From an uncultured Tessaracoccus sp. (GTDB taxonomy: Bacteria; Actinomycetota; Actinomycetes; Propionibacteriales; Propionibacteriaceae): a stretch of DNA of 13,841 bases. A program made the position numbers and the translations under genes. The notes below the pieces were generated by a model that saw nothing but the letters and a program-made list of their open reading frames with translations, made no database searches and was not told where the DNA came from. Location: NCBI RefSeq assembly GCF_947286155.1, contig NZ_CAMYPD010000059.1, positions 1 through 13,841 of the forward strand, written 5' to 3'. Each line of letters begins with the position of its first letter. Position 1 is the stretch's first letter. Positions 1 through 6,255 of this stretch are shown one piece after another.

Positions 1-1
1 A

Positions 2-634
2 GCTCGTCACGCGACGGTCAAGCGCGTCGAGGTAGGGGAGCACGTGCTCGTTGCCGACGGCAAGGGCCTCGGTATTGAGGGCAGCGTCGTCGATTCTACG
101 AAATCGACGCTCACCGTCACCGTGGAAGCGGTGCGACGCGAGGAGCCTCGTCGGCGGGTGACCGCCGTGCAGGCGCTCGCGAAGGGGGACCGCTCCACGC
201 TCGCGGTCCAGATGCTGACGGAGATGGGTGCTTCGCGGATCGTCGCCTGGCAGGCGGACCGCTCTATCGTGCGGTGGCCGGCAGAGCGACGCGACAAGGC
301 CCTCGCGAAATGGGAAGCCACGGCGAGGGAGTCGTCGAAGCAGTCACGGCGGTTCAGTATCCCTGAGATGTCGTTTGCGATGACCAAGCAGCTGCCCGAC
401 GTGCTCAGCGACGTCTCGACGGTGTTGGTGCTGCACGAGGATGCCTCGCAGCACATTCGCGACGTGGCGGTGGAAGGCGACGTTGCGGTGGTCGTCGGGC
501 CGGAGGGCGGTATTGCACCTGATGAGCTCGACGTGCTCGTCGCGGCTGGTGCGCAGCCGGTGCGCATCGCCGACCACGTGTTGCGCACCTCGACGGCGGG
601 GGCCGTGGCGCTCGGACAGTTGGAGTTGTTGTGA
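2..634 (+). CDS. rsmE: 16S rRNA (uracil-1498-N3)-methyltransferase RsmE, 5' end cut off by the window
   Basis: RsmE is a SAM-dependent SPOUT-class enzyme that methylates N3 of U1498 in 16S rRNA, in helix 44 of the assembled 30S subunit. The frame is already open at base 2 and reads A-R-H-A-T-V-K-R-V, the usual 'H-x-x-x-V-x-R' stretch of the N-terminal RNA-binding barrel, so only a short N-terminal piece is missing (210 residues seen, against roughly 240-250 in the family). The C-terminal half carries the trefoil-knot motifs: VGPEGGI (bases about 500-520), then IADHVLRTSTAG followed by AVALGQLELL at the end. Its TGA stop overlaps the GTG start of tgt (GTGA), so the two are probably translated as a coupled pair. 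A methionine at base 44 lies inside the conserved barrel and is not the true start. Family assignment is secure. Confidence 0.93.
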   Translation, partial: ARHATVKRVEVGEHVLVADGKGLGIEGSVVDSTKSTLTVTVEAVRREEPRRRVTAVQALAKGDRSTLAVQMLTEMGASRIVAWQADRSIVRWPAERRDKALAKWEATARESSKQSRRFSIPEMSFAMTKQLPDVLSDVSTVLVLHEDASQHIRDVAVEGDVAVVVGPEGGIAPDELDVLVAAGAQPVRIADHVLRTSTAGAVALGQLELL

Positions 635-1845
635 GTTTTTCGTTCGAGGTAGGCACCCGGCTCGAAGGGTGTGGGGGCCGCACCGGCACCATCCACACCC
701 CGCACGGCGATATCGAGACGCCGGCGTTTATCGTCGTAGGCACGAAGGCGACGGTGAAGGCGGTGCTGCCTGAGACTGTCTGCGAGCTGGGTGCGCAGGC
801 CGTGCTGGCGAATGCGTACCACCTCTACTTGCAGCCGGGAGCGGACATTGTCGATGAGGCTGGTGGGTTGTCGCCGTTCATGAACTGGCCGGGCCCCACG
901 TTCACCGATTCGGGCGGGTTTCAGGTGATGAGCCTCGGCGCGGGCTTCAAGAAGGTCATCTCGATGGAGGTGGGCGAGGCCAACGACGACGCGGTGGCGC
1001 CCGGCAAGGAGCGCAGGGCGCACGTCGACGAGGATGGTGTCACGTTCTATTCGCATCTCAACGGCGACCCGCATCGCTTCACCCCCGAGGTTTCGATGCG
1101 GATCCAGCACGAGCTGGGCGCCGACATCATGTTCGCGTTCGACGAGCTCACCACCTTGATGAACACGCGCGAGTATCAGGAGCAGTCTGTGGAGCGGACG
1201 CACCGCTGGGCGGAGCGCTGTCTCGCCGCGCACAAGCAGCTCACGGAGGAACGCGTCGGCAAGCCGTATCAAGCGCTGTTTGGAGTCATCCAGGGAGCCC
1301 AGTACGAGGATCTGCGCCGCAAGGCCGCGCGCGGGCTCGCCGAGCTCAGCGTCGACGGGCAGATGTTCGACGGGTTCGGTCTCGGCGGGGCGCTCACGAA
1401 GTCGCAGATGGGGGAGATCATCGGTTGGATGGTCGACGAATTGCCGGAAGGTAAGCCTCGCCATTTGCTGGGCATCTCAGAGCCCGACGACCTGTTTGCG
1501 GCGGTCGAAGCGGGGGCCGACACATTCGACTGCGTCAACCCTTCCCGCGTGGCCCGAAACGCCGCCATCTACACCGCCGACGGCCGGTACAACGTGAACA
1601 CCGCCAAGCATCGTCGTTCCTTCATTCCCTTGGAAGAAGGGTGCGACTGCTACACCTGTCAGCACTACACCCGCGCCTACGTGCATCACCTGTTCAAGGC
1701 GAAGGAGATGCTGGCTTCGACGCTGGCCACCATCCACAACGAACGGTTCACCGTGCGTCTCGTGGATGACATTCGTCTTGCGATGCAGCAGGGTCGGTTC
1801 CACGAGTTTCGCGACGAGTTCCTCGGACGTTTCTACTCGCGGTAG
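631..1845 (+). CDS. tgt: tRNA-guanine(34) transglycosylase Tgt
   Basis: Tgt exchanges guanine 34 in GUN-anticodon tRNAs (Asp, Asn, His, Tyr) for a queuosine precursor. The protein has 404 residues. Visible landmarks are TDSGGFQ (catalytic Asp93), the FDCVNPSR segment holding the nucleophile Asp300, and the zinc site C338-x-C340-x2-C343 with His369 in TIHNERF. NPSR in place of the proteobacterial LPTR is, as I recall, usual in actinobacterial Tgt. The start is GTG 631, overlapping the rsmE stop by four bases. The last codons plus stop are repeated almost exactly at 7492-7528. The yhhQ precursor transporter lies about 5.7 kb downstream, on the other side of the cassette. No preQ0/preQ1 synthesis genes are in view, so salvage is the natural reading. 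Confidence 0.96.
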   Translation: MSFSFEVGTRLEGCGGRTGTIHTPHGDIETPAFIVVGTKATVKAVLPETVCELGAQAVLANAYHLYLQPGADIVDEAGGLSPFMNWPGPTFTDSGGFQVMSLGAGFKKVISMEVGEANDDAVAPGKERRAHVDEDGVTFYSHLNGDPHRFTPEVSMRIQHELGADIMFAFDELTTLMNTREYQEQSVERTHRWAERCLAAHKQLTEERVGKPYQALFGVIQGAQYEDLRRKAARGLAELSVDGQMFDGFGLGGALTKSQMGEIIGWMVDELPEGKPRHLLGISEPDDLFAAVEAGADTFDCVNPSRVARNAAIYTADGRYNVNTAKHRRSFIPLEEGCDCYTCQHYTRAYVHHLFKAKEMLASTLATIHNERFTVRLVDDIRLAMQQGRFHEFRDEFLGRFYSR

Positions 1846-1846
1846 G
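1810..1846 (+). repeat. Direct repeat copy 1: 3' end of tgt
   Basis: Bases 1810-1846 (last codons of tgt, stop codon and one base beyond) match bases 7492-7528 in the same orientation at 35 of 37 positions. The first 22 positions are identical, the mismatches are 1832 (T/A) and 1835 (A/G), and CTCGCGGTAGG is then identical. The two copies bracket the minus-strand cassette, so this is the probable left edge of an insertion. Confidence 0.9.
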
Positions 1847-1950
1847 GCGAAGCGGTTGCGCTCCTCCTGAGTCTGGGTCATACCAGAGTGCACCAGCCCG
1901 ACCGCGTCGCGGTCGAACTCCTCAAAGCAATGCTTCAGCATGTGGATCAT
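1846..1950 (-). pseudogene. Possible truncated fragment of a helicase-like gene
   Basis: Read on the minus strand from ATG 1950 (or ATG 1941, with AAGG nine bases upstream), this stretch gives MIHMLKHCFEEFDRDAVGL followed by VHSGMTQTQEERNRFA. The segment 'V-G-L-V-H-S-G-M-x(5)-E-R-x-R-F' resembles the start of the C-terminal RecA domain of SF2 helicases (family knowledge). The similarity then stops at the end of tgt, where the frame runs into the antisense of the tgt stop region. An in-frame TGA lies just upstream of the first ATG. It is therefore at most a broken remnant, and it could be a chance reading. Confidence 0.25.
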
Positions 1951-2175
1951 CCTTCAAGCACGACCCTCAGGTGATGCAAACAAGGAGCCAACCCAACCGA
2001 CAACAGACCCCCGGCTCACGTCGTCGGGCACATCGCGGATCTAGATCGTCGTCATGGCTCAGGGATACCTGTGTGTTGGATGCTGCACAAGTCTTCTGCA
2101 TGCAAGGTGTCGGTGTGAACGTGCTGGCGATGGGCTGCCTGTTCGCGCAAGTCGGTATCGGTTTTCAGCCCAGGG
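1846..2175. other. Intergenic stretch downstream of tgt, no intact gene
   Basis: This 330-base gap separates tgt from the last gene of the minus-strand cassette (the two are convergent). The part next to tgt holds a possible gene fragment, listed separately. For 1951-2175 I find no coding region with a credible start and ribosome site, no tRNA-like fold and no classic terminator with a T-run. A short palindrome AGCCC-A-GGGCT at 2167-2177 spans the stop of the minus-strand gene, but its one-base loop makes it a poor terminator. Confidence 0.5.
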
Positions 2176-2862
2176 CTACTTCCCTCTGAGATCGAACAAG
2201 GTGGGGCGAGTGCCACCTCGGCTCAGGGAATAGACACCCAGCCCCAGGACAAGGCACGTCGCCGCGATCGCCACATCGGGCAGCGTCGGTTCCATGGTCA
2301 GCGAGTTGAACTTGGAGTGCGCCAGCCCTTGCCAGTTCGCCTGTCCCTGTGCGACGAGAAGGAGACCGAACCAGAGAAACATGGTGAAGGGTCCGGCGAT
2401 CCGACCCAGTGCGGCGATGCATCCGCAAGTGAGGGCGAGAACAGCAACGATGTTCAGGGCGAAGGCCGCGAAGAATGGGTAGGTCGGCAGAGCTCGGGTC
2501 TCATGCAAGATGCTGTCTTGGGGGATTGAGAAGAGGTACCAGTCGCCCAGCGACCAGAGTAAACGAGTGAACATTGGGAGTGCTGCAAAGCCGAGAATGA
2601 CCACGGCCATCGAGGCCGTTGAGATCACGGCAATGCGCCGCGGAGACTGGGCGTCGATCCAGTGCACGCGTGGCTGCAGCGCTGCCAGGGCGACTGAGCC
2701 GCCGAGCATCGGAAGCACCTCATGCAACTGAACGATTCGGGGATCGTTGCTCGGAGCCCAGGGGCCGTCGAAGAAGGGCCACCACCAAAAGTAGAGCGCC
2801 ACAATGGTGATTACCGCACTGGCCACGACGATCAAGGGGAACCGGCCCTGCAACCAACGCAT
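2176..2862 (-). CDS. Six-helix integral membrane protein, ABC transporter-associated, function unknown
   Basis: I do not recognise a named family. The 228-residue product has about six hydrophobic segments (approximate residues 9-27, 45-63, 77-97, 128-152, 157-173, 195-213), a Trp-rich loop after the first helix (FWWWPFFDGPW) and a short basic tail. I chose ATG 2862 because it overlaps the permease stop as TGATG, with GGAAG 13 bases upstream; GTG 2865 in the same frame is nearly as good. A longer reading from 2925 would overlap the permease by 64 bases and add a charged, non-conserved-looking leader. As the last gene after an ATPase and a permease, it is best read as a second membrane subunit or a self-protection protein of the same transporter. 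Function is inferred from position only. Confidence 0.75.
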   Translation of the reverse strand: MRWLQGRFPLIVVASAVITIVALYFWWWPFFDGPWAPSNDPRIVQLHEVLPMLGGSVALAALQPRVHWIDAQSPRRIAVISTASMAVVILGFAALPMFTRLLWSLGDWYLFSIPQDSILHETRALPTYPFFAAFALNIVAVLALTCGCIAALGRIAGPFTMFLWFGLLLVAQGQANWQGLAHSKFNSLTMEPTLPDVAIAATCLVLGLGVYSLSRGGTRPTLFDLRGK

Positions 2863-4202
2863 CACGGGAGATCTGCTTCCCTGAGCGTGCACGAAGCGAC
2901 GGCCTCTCGGTTCTGGCTGAACCATGCGGCAAAGCCCTCGTCAGGCAGGGCCTGCAATTGGGTATCTGCTGCTGGGTTCATAAATGGTGTCACTTCGTCC
3001 ATTGGTGACTCGAATGCCTGCTTGAGTTGGGGCGATGAGGCGTTGTTGCTCGCCCGACGCAGCAATTGGTGGGCGACTGCGTTGGCCAGCTCAGTGGAAG
3101 TCGTGGCTTCGGGCGCGCAGGCTTCGGTCGTGATGGTGAAGACCGACGAAGTCAGCTCAAGCGGAAGCCACCGGAACGGATCGTGACCCAGCCTCCCTAG
3201 CACAAGCGTGTCCCTGTGGGGAACTTGCGCTTCCTGATCTTGGGTGACCATCACCAACTCGTCATCCGCGGCGACCAGCTCTACCAGCGGTCGATAGGCA
3301 TCGTAGACGAGCGAACGATGCACCTCGTCGACTTGATACAGACACACCTCGAGGCCTTGGCGGCTGTCGCAGCGCACCTGATCACCGGGGTCCTCGACAG
3401 ACAAGATGGGCTGCTGGAAGGCAACGACGGCCATGACGATAACAGGCATGGCAACCCAACCGACGATCGGTAAGCCCAGCTTTTGATGGCTTGCTCGCCA
3501 CTCGGCCAGCGCTACCGTCACCTTGGACATGCACAGCCACAACAGGGCGAAGTAGCAGATGCGCAACAGCTCCACCTGCCACACGAGCATCGAGCCACGG
3601 TCTGGCACTGCCAGAGACCACACGGGGGCAAGGCTCATGATGGATGCTGGACGATTGGCGAGGAGCACGTCGTTAATCACGAACGCAGGGACGAGCGTGG
3701 CAGCGACGATGGCGACTGGAGCCACGACCAAGCCGACCCTCCACCCGATGAGCGCGGCGGCCGCGGCGCCGATCGGTATCAGACTCACCATCGAGACCAC
3801 GGCTGCGAGGAGTGAGAAGACGTCTGCCCATGTCCAATGCTGCGTCAGCATCAGCTTGACAGTGGCTGGCAGGACTCCGAACAGTGTCCCCAAACCGACG
3901 ACGCCAGCCAGCGTCAGCATCTGCCGGGTGATGATCTCCGATCGATTGCGGCCGGGCACTGGCCCTACGATCATCGAAGTTGGCGCGTGGGGGGCCATCG
4001 CTGATGCAGCCAACCAGCCCAATGGCAGCGACCAGAAGGGCAGCTGCGCCTTGAGCGCTCTGACGAGATCTCGCATGTCAACGGTGGCGAGTTCATCTAG
4101 GAGGAGGGACAGATTCACCAGCAAGGTGCCAACTGCAATCGCCACCACAAGTATGATCTGCGAGCGCGCGCTGTAAGGGCGCGTGAACCGTCGCCAGGCC
4201 AT
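2862..4202 (-). CDS. ABC transporter permease with large extracytoplasmic C-terminal domain
   Basis: From ATG 4202 the product has 446 residues. The N-terminal 60% is membrane-embedded, with hydrophobic stretches near residues 14-35, 52-70, 94-114, 127-147, 150-178, 206-225 and 244-264. The final 180 or so residues are hydrophilic and contain four cysteines (in QVRCDS, EVCLY, TEACAP and VASCTL) and an ending of the form AAWF..NREAVASC. With hydrophobic segments before it and paired Cys, this tail most likely sits outside the membrane. I have a vague recollection of a similar tail (DUF7224) in actinobacterial permeases but cannot confirm it. The ATPase stop is six bases upstream of ATG 4202, and GAGAG lies just before the ATG. 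TTG 4211, overlapping the ATPase stop as TTGA, is the alternative start. The stop overlaps the next gene (TGATG). It is the natural partner of the ATPase. Confidence 0.82.
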   Translation of the reverse strand: MAWRRFTRPYSARSQIILVVAIAVGTLLVNLSLLLDELATVDMRDLVRALKAQLPFWSLPLGWLAASAMAPHAPTSMIVGPVPGRNRSEIITRQMLTLAGVVGLGTLFGVLPATVKLMLTQHWTWADVFSLLAAVVSMVSLIPIGAAAAALIGWRVGLVVAPVAIVAATLVPAFVINDVLLANRPASIMSLAPVWSLAVPDRGSMLVWQVELLRICYFALLWLCMSKVTVALAEWRASHQKLGLPIVGWVAMPVIVMAVVAFQQPILSVEDPGDQVRCDSRQGLEVCLYQVDEVHRSLVYDAYRPLVELVAADDELVMVTQDQEAQVPHRDTLVLGRLGHDPFRWLPLELTSSVFTITTEACAPEATTSTELANAVAHQLLRRASNNASSPQLKQAFESPMDEVTPFMNPAADTQLQALPDEGFAAWFSQNREAVASCTLREADLP

Positions 4203-4207
4203 CGCTC

Positions 4208-4960
4208 TCAACTCGTTCCCGACTGAGCTACGTGATAGCCGGCCTCCAGCACGGAAGCGTGCTCTGCTTCGTGGCCTGCTCCGAGCTGACGGAGCCGATC
4301 CAAGTCAGCATCGAAGACGATGGAGCCTTCGCGCAGGATGACGACTTTGTCGGCCACCGTGGCTAGGTCCTCGACCAAGTGGGTGGACATGATCACGATG
4401 GCGCTTGAGCCTGCTGCCCGAATCGCAACGCGCAGTTGTTGGCGCTGCACGGGATCCAATCCGACAGTGGGCTCATCCAGGACGAGGATTTGCGGTTGAT
4501 GAATCATGGCGCAGGCGAGGCCGAGCCGCTGACGCATTCCACCTGACAGCGTGCGCGCTCGCTGATTCGCCTGCTCACGGAGGTCCACCAGATCAAGAAC
4601 TCGCTCCGCAGCCTGAGGGAGTTCATGTGCGTCGATTCCCTGTGCCCAGCCCGCATAGGTGATGTTGTCTCGCACACTCGACCAGCCCATGACTTCAAAG
4701 CGTTGGGGAAGATAACCGACCAGCTTCCGAATCTCTTGCGCACGTTGTGGTCCCCAAACGAGTTTACCGTGGGTGATCGTTCCTTCCTGCAATGGGAGCG
4801 CAGTCGTAATCAGCTTCATCAGCGTGGACTTGCCGGCGCCGTTGGGCCCCAGCAGTCCCGTCACGCCTGTATCGAATCGTGTTGTGACATCGGAGACTCT
4901 CGGGCGTCGCCCATATCGATGGGTGACGCCCGAAAGTTCCAGAGCCTTGCTCTCTGCCAC
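4208..4960 (-). CDS. ABC transporter ATP-binding protein
   Basis: This 250-residue single nucleotide-binding domain powers the adjacent permease at the inner face of the membrane. All motifs are intact: Walker A GPNGAGKST (38-46), Q-loop Gln86, signature LSGGMRQR (138-145), Walker B ILVLDEP with Glu163, and H-loop STH (His194). The sequence style (GLLGPNGAGKSTL, long helical C-terminus) fits exporter-type ATPases of the ABC-2/natA-like group. The start is GTG 4960, two bases after the stop of the secreted-protein gene, with GAGG six bases upstream. It overlaps or abuts the permease gene, so secreted protein, ATPase, permease and last membrane protein read as one operon. The substrate is unknown; the neighbouring secreted protein is an obvious candidate, although that protein has its own Sec signal. 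Confidence 0.93.
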   Translation of the reverse strand: MAESKALELSGVTHRYGRRPRVSDVTTRFDTGVTGLLGPNGAGKSTLMKLITTALPLQEGTITHGKLVWGPQRAQEIRKLVGYLPQRFEVMGWSSVRDNITYAGWAQGIDAHELPQAAERVLDLVDLREQANQRARTLSGGMRQRLGLACAMIHQPQILVLDEPTVGLDPVQRQQLRVAIRAAGSSAIVIMSTHLVEDLATVADKVVILREGSIVFDADLDRLRQLGAGHEAEHASVLEAGYHVAQSGTS

Positions 4961-4962
4961 CC

Positions 4963-5364
4963 TCAGCCTCGCCAGAGCACGACAGTGCTACTCTTGGCTT
5001 TCTGACCGGAAGAAGTGGTGACGTCGGTATACCAACCCCAACCGTTCGCAGTGGTGGTATTGGGGCGTTGCCAAGACATGGTCGCGCTCCAATTGACAGC
5101 ACTGTTTCTTGCTGAAGCCCGTTCGAGATCTGCCCAAAGTGGCTGGTCGTGCATCAGCCGACCGTCGATCCGGACCACGGACCCACTGCATCCGCTTCGG
5201 CCAATCTTTCCCTTCGCGACTCCCGCGCCGGAAGTCGACTTGTATGGCTGGCTCGCATAGACGCCACAGCCTGCTGCGTTAGCTGTCGAAGTGACAAGGA
5301 TAATGGATGTCACCGCCATGATTCCCGCTGTCAATATCGAAGCAGTTCGTTTTCCTACGCTCAT
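4963..5364 (-). CDS. Small secreted protein with Sec signal peptide, unknown function
   Basis: The 133-residue product begins MSVGKRTASI, followed by a hydrophobic core and STANA-AGCG, a typical Sec signal peptide with probable cleavage after Ala30. The mature part is about 103 residues with exactly two cysteines (Cys33, Cys59), five tryptophans, many Ser/Thr/Gly, and a pattern CGVYASQPYKS...C.GSVVRIDGRLMHDQPLW. This suggests a compact beta-rich domain with one disulfide. I recall loosely similar uncharacterised secreted proteins in actinobacteria but can name no family; it does not match the lactococcin 972 pattern. ATG 5364 has GGAG nine bases upstream. It heads the operon with the ABC genes and follows the two-component system after a 240-base gap rich in palindromes, so regulated expression is likely. 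A bacteriocin, a signal protein or an envelope-stress effector are all possible. Confidence 0.8.
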   Translation of the reverse strand: MSVGKRTASILTAGIMAVTSIILVTSTANAAGCGVYASQPYKSTSGAGVAKGKIGRSGCSGSVVRIDGRLMHDQPLWADLERASARNSAVNWSATMSWQRPNTTTANGWGWYTDVTTSSGQKAKSSTVVLWRG

Positions 5365-5388
5365 TTCTTTGAACTCCGTTCTGGTGTC

Positions 5389-5420
5389 AGAATAGCGAAA
5401 TCAAAGCATGGCCGCTTTGA
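5389..5420 (-). promoter_or_regulatory. Candidate promoter with inverted-repeat operator for the secreted protein-ABC operon
   Basis: TCAAAGC (5401-5407) and GCTTTGA (5414-5420) form a perfect 7-base inverted repeat around a 6-base spacer. On the minus strand it is followed by TATTCT (5394-5389), a fair -10 element about 25 bases before the start codon at 5364. No good -35 hexamer is present; the repeat occupies that place, as expected at an activator-dependent promoter. The repeat is seen directly; the promoter role is inferred. Confidence 0.4.
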
Positions 5421-5428
5421 GTTTTGCC

Positions 5429-5459
5429 ATCCCCAGAATGGGGGATCCCCCAGGGGGAT
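5429..5459. promoter_or_regulatory. Cluster of interlocking ATCCCC/GGGGAT palindromes
   Basis: Four half-sites lie in 31 bases: ATCCCC (5429-5434), GGGGGAT (5440-5446), ATCCCCC (5445-5451) and GGGGGAT (5453-5459). They build the perfect palindromes GGGGGATCCCCC and ATCCCCCAGGGGGAT, plus a spaced pair at the left. The site is 65-95 bases upstream of the secreted-protein start codon. It could be a multi-subunit binding site for the response regulator encoded next door, or a strong RNA hairpin. Confidence 0.5.
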
Positions 5460-5538
5460 GTGAGCGTTGGTTGGAGTGGGTCAGGCTCTGTGAGTGGCGT
5501 CGCACAAGAAGACAACTCACGGACGAATGGTTGCAGCG

Positions 5539-5581
5539 ATCGCGGTGGGAATCATCGTGTGTACGATTGGTTCACCGCGAT
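5539..5581 (-). terminator. Nested hairpin after the response-regulator gene
   Basis: ATCGCGGTG (5539-5547) pairs perfectly with CACCGCGAT (5573-5581), and inside it ATCGT (5554-5558) pairs with ACGAT (5563-5567) around a GTGT loop. It begins about 24 bases after the response-regulator stop (5605). There is no T-run, so it may be a weak or factor-assisted terminator, or a barrier between regulators and the effector operon. Confidence 0.4.
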
Positions 5582-5604
5582 GGCCGTGGTGTCTGCTGGG
5601 CTCG

Positions 5605-6255
5605 TCAGCGTACGATGCGATTGCGGATTCCCCAGACCACAGCGCCGACACGGTCAGGCACGTCGAGCTTGCGGAGGATGGCCGACACGTGTGATTTGAC
5701 GGTCTCGGGGGAGATGCGCAGGCGCCTTGCGATTTGGTCGTTTGTGAAGGACATGGCCAAGTAGTTGAGGACATCTGTCTCGCGAGGAGTTAACGGCGAT
5801 GGGTTGACCTTCGGAGCGGTGGCTCCGAGTTCCATCGGAACGGTGGCTGAGAGCGGGCGAAGCCCGCTACAGGCTGCCTTCAGCCCGAGGGCGAGGCTCG
5901 CGGGAGGGTCGGACTTCACCATGTAGCCGCAGGCTCCGGCCTCCAGCGCGTTCCGAAGGGCCGCGGGCTCTCGAAGTGATGTCAACATCACGATGGGCAG
6001 GTCGGGGAACTTTCTCTTGACCAGCCGCGTCAATGCGTAGCCATCGATCTGAGGCATCCGAATGTCAACTGCCAGGACGTCTGGTAGTGCCAGCGCGTCC
6101 CCTAGCTGGCCCAAGGCTTCGTCGGGGTGGAGACAGCTCCACAGGACACGGACCTGAGCTGCGGAGAGCAGCGCCGTCAAGCACGTCACGGCCAGCGGAT
6201 CATCATCGATGATGCCGACGGCTATGCCATCTTTTGGTTCCGGTTCTCTAGACAC
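5605..6255 (-). CDS. Two-component response regulator, NarL/LuxR family
   Basis: The 216-residue protein has a receiver domain and a C-terminal LuxR-type helix-turn-helix. Receiver landmarks are the acidic pocket DDD (17-19), phospho-acceptor Asp64 in AVDIRMP, Thr92 in VMLTS and Lys114 in YMVKS. The HTH starts at LTPRETDVLNYLA (155-167) and ends with the recognition helix TVKSHVSAILRKL (185-197). It should be phosphorylated by the kinase encoded just upstream and bind DNA as a dimer at inverted repeats. The start GTG 6255 overlaps the kinase stop by eight bases, a strong sign of co-translation. The 240-base gap that follows, with its palindromes, is the likely target region. The regulon is inferred from position. 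Confidence 0.95.
   Translation of the reverse strand: MSREPEPKDGIAVGIIDDDPLAVTCLTALLSAAQVRVLWSCLHPDEALGQLGDALALPDVLAVDIRMPQIDGYALTRLVKRKFPDLPIVMLTSLREPAALRNALEAGACGYMVKSDPPASLALGLKAACSGLRPLSATVPMELGATAPKVNPSPLTPRETDVLNYLAMSFTNDQIARRLRISPETVKSHVSAILRKLDVPDRVGAVVWGIRNRIVR

Noticed and set aside
7..1464. Long minus-strand open frame (485 codons) opposite rsmE and tgt
   Set aside because: It lies antisense to two clearly conserved genes, its composition is Arg/Ala-rich and repetitive, and it has no family features. It is a high-GC shadow.
2167..2177. AGCCC-A-GGGCT as a terminator for the last cassette gene
   Set aside because: The loop would be one base, the site overlaps the stop codon, and the minus-strand bases after it are GAAAACC, not a T-run.
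4963..5364. Lactococcin 972-type bacteriocin
   Set aside because: The mature protein lacks the family's N-terminal and C-terminal pattern, and the partner membrane protein typical of that system is not present.
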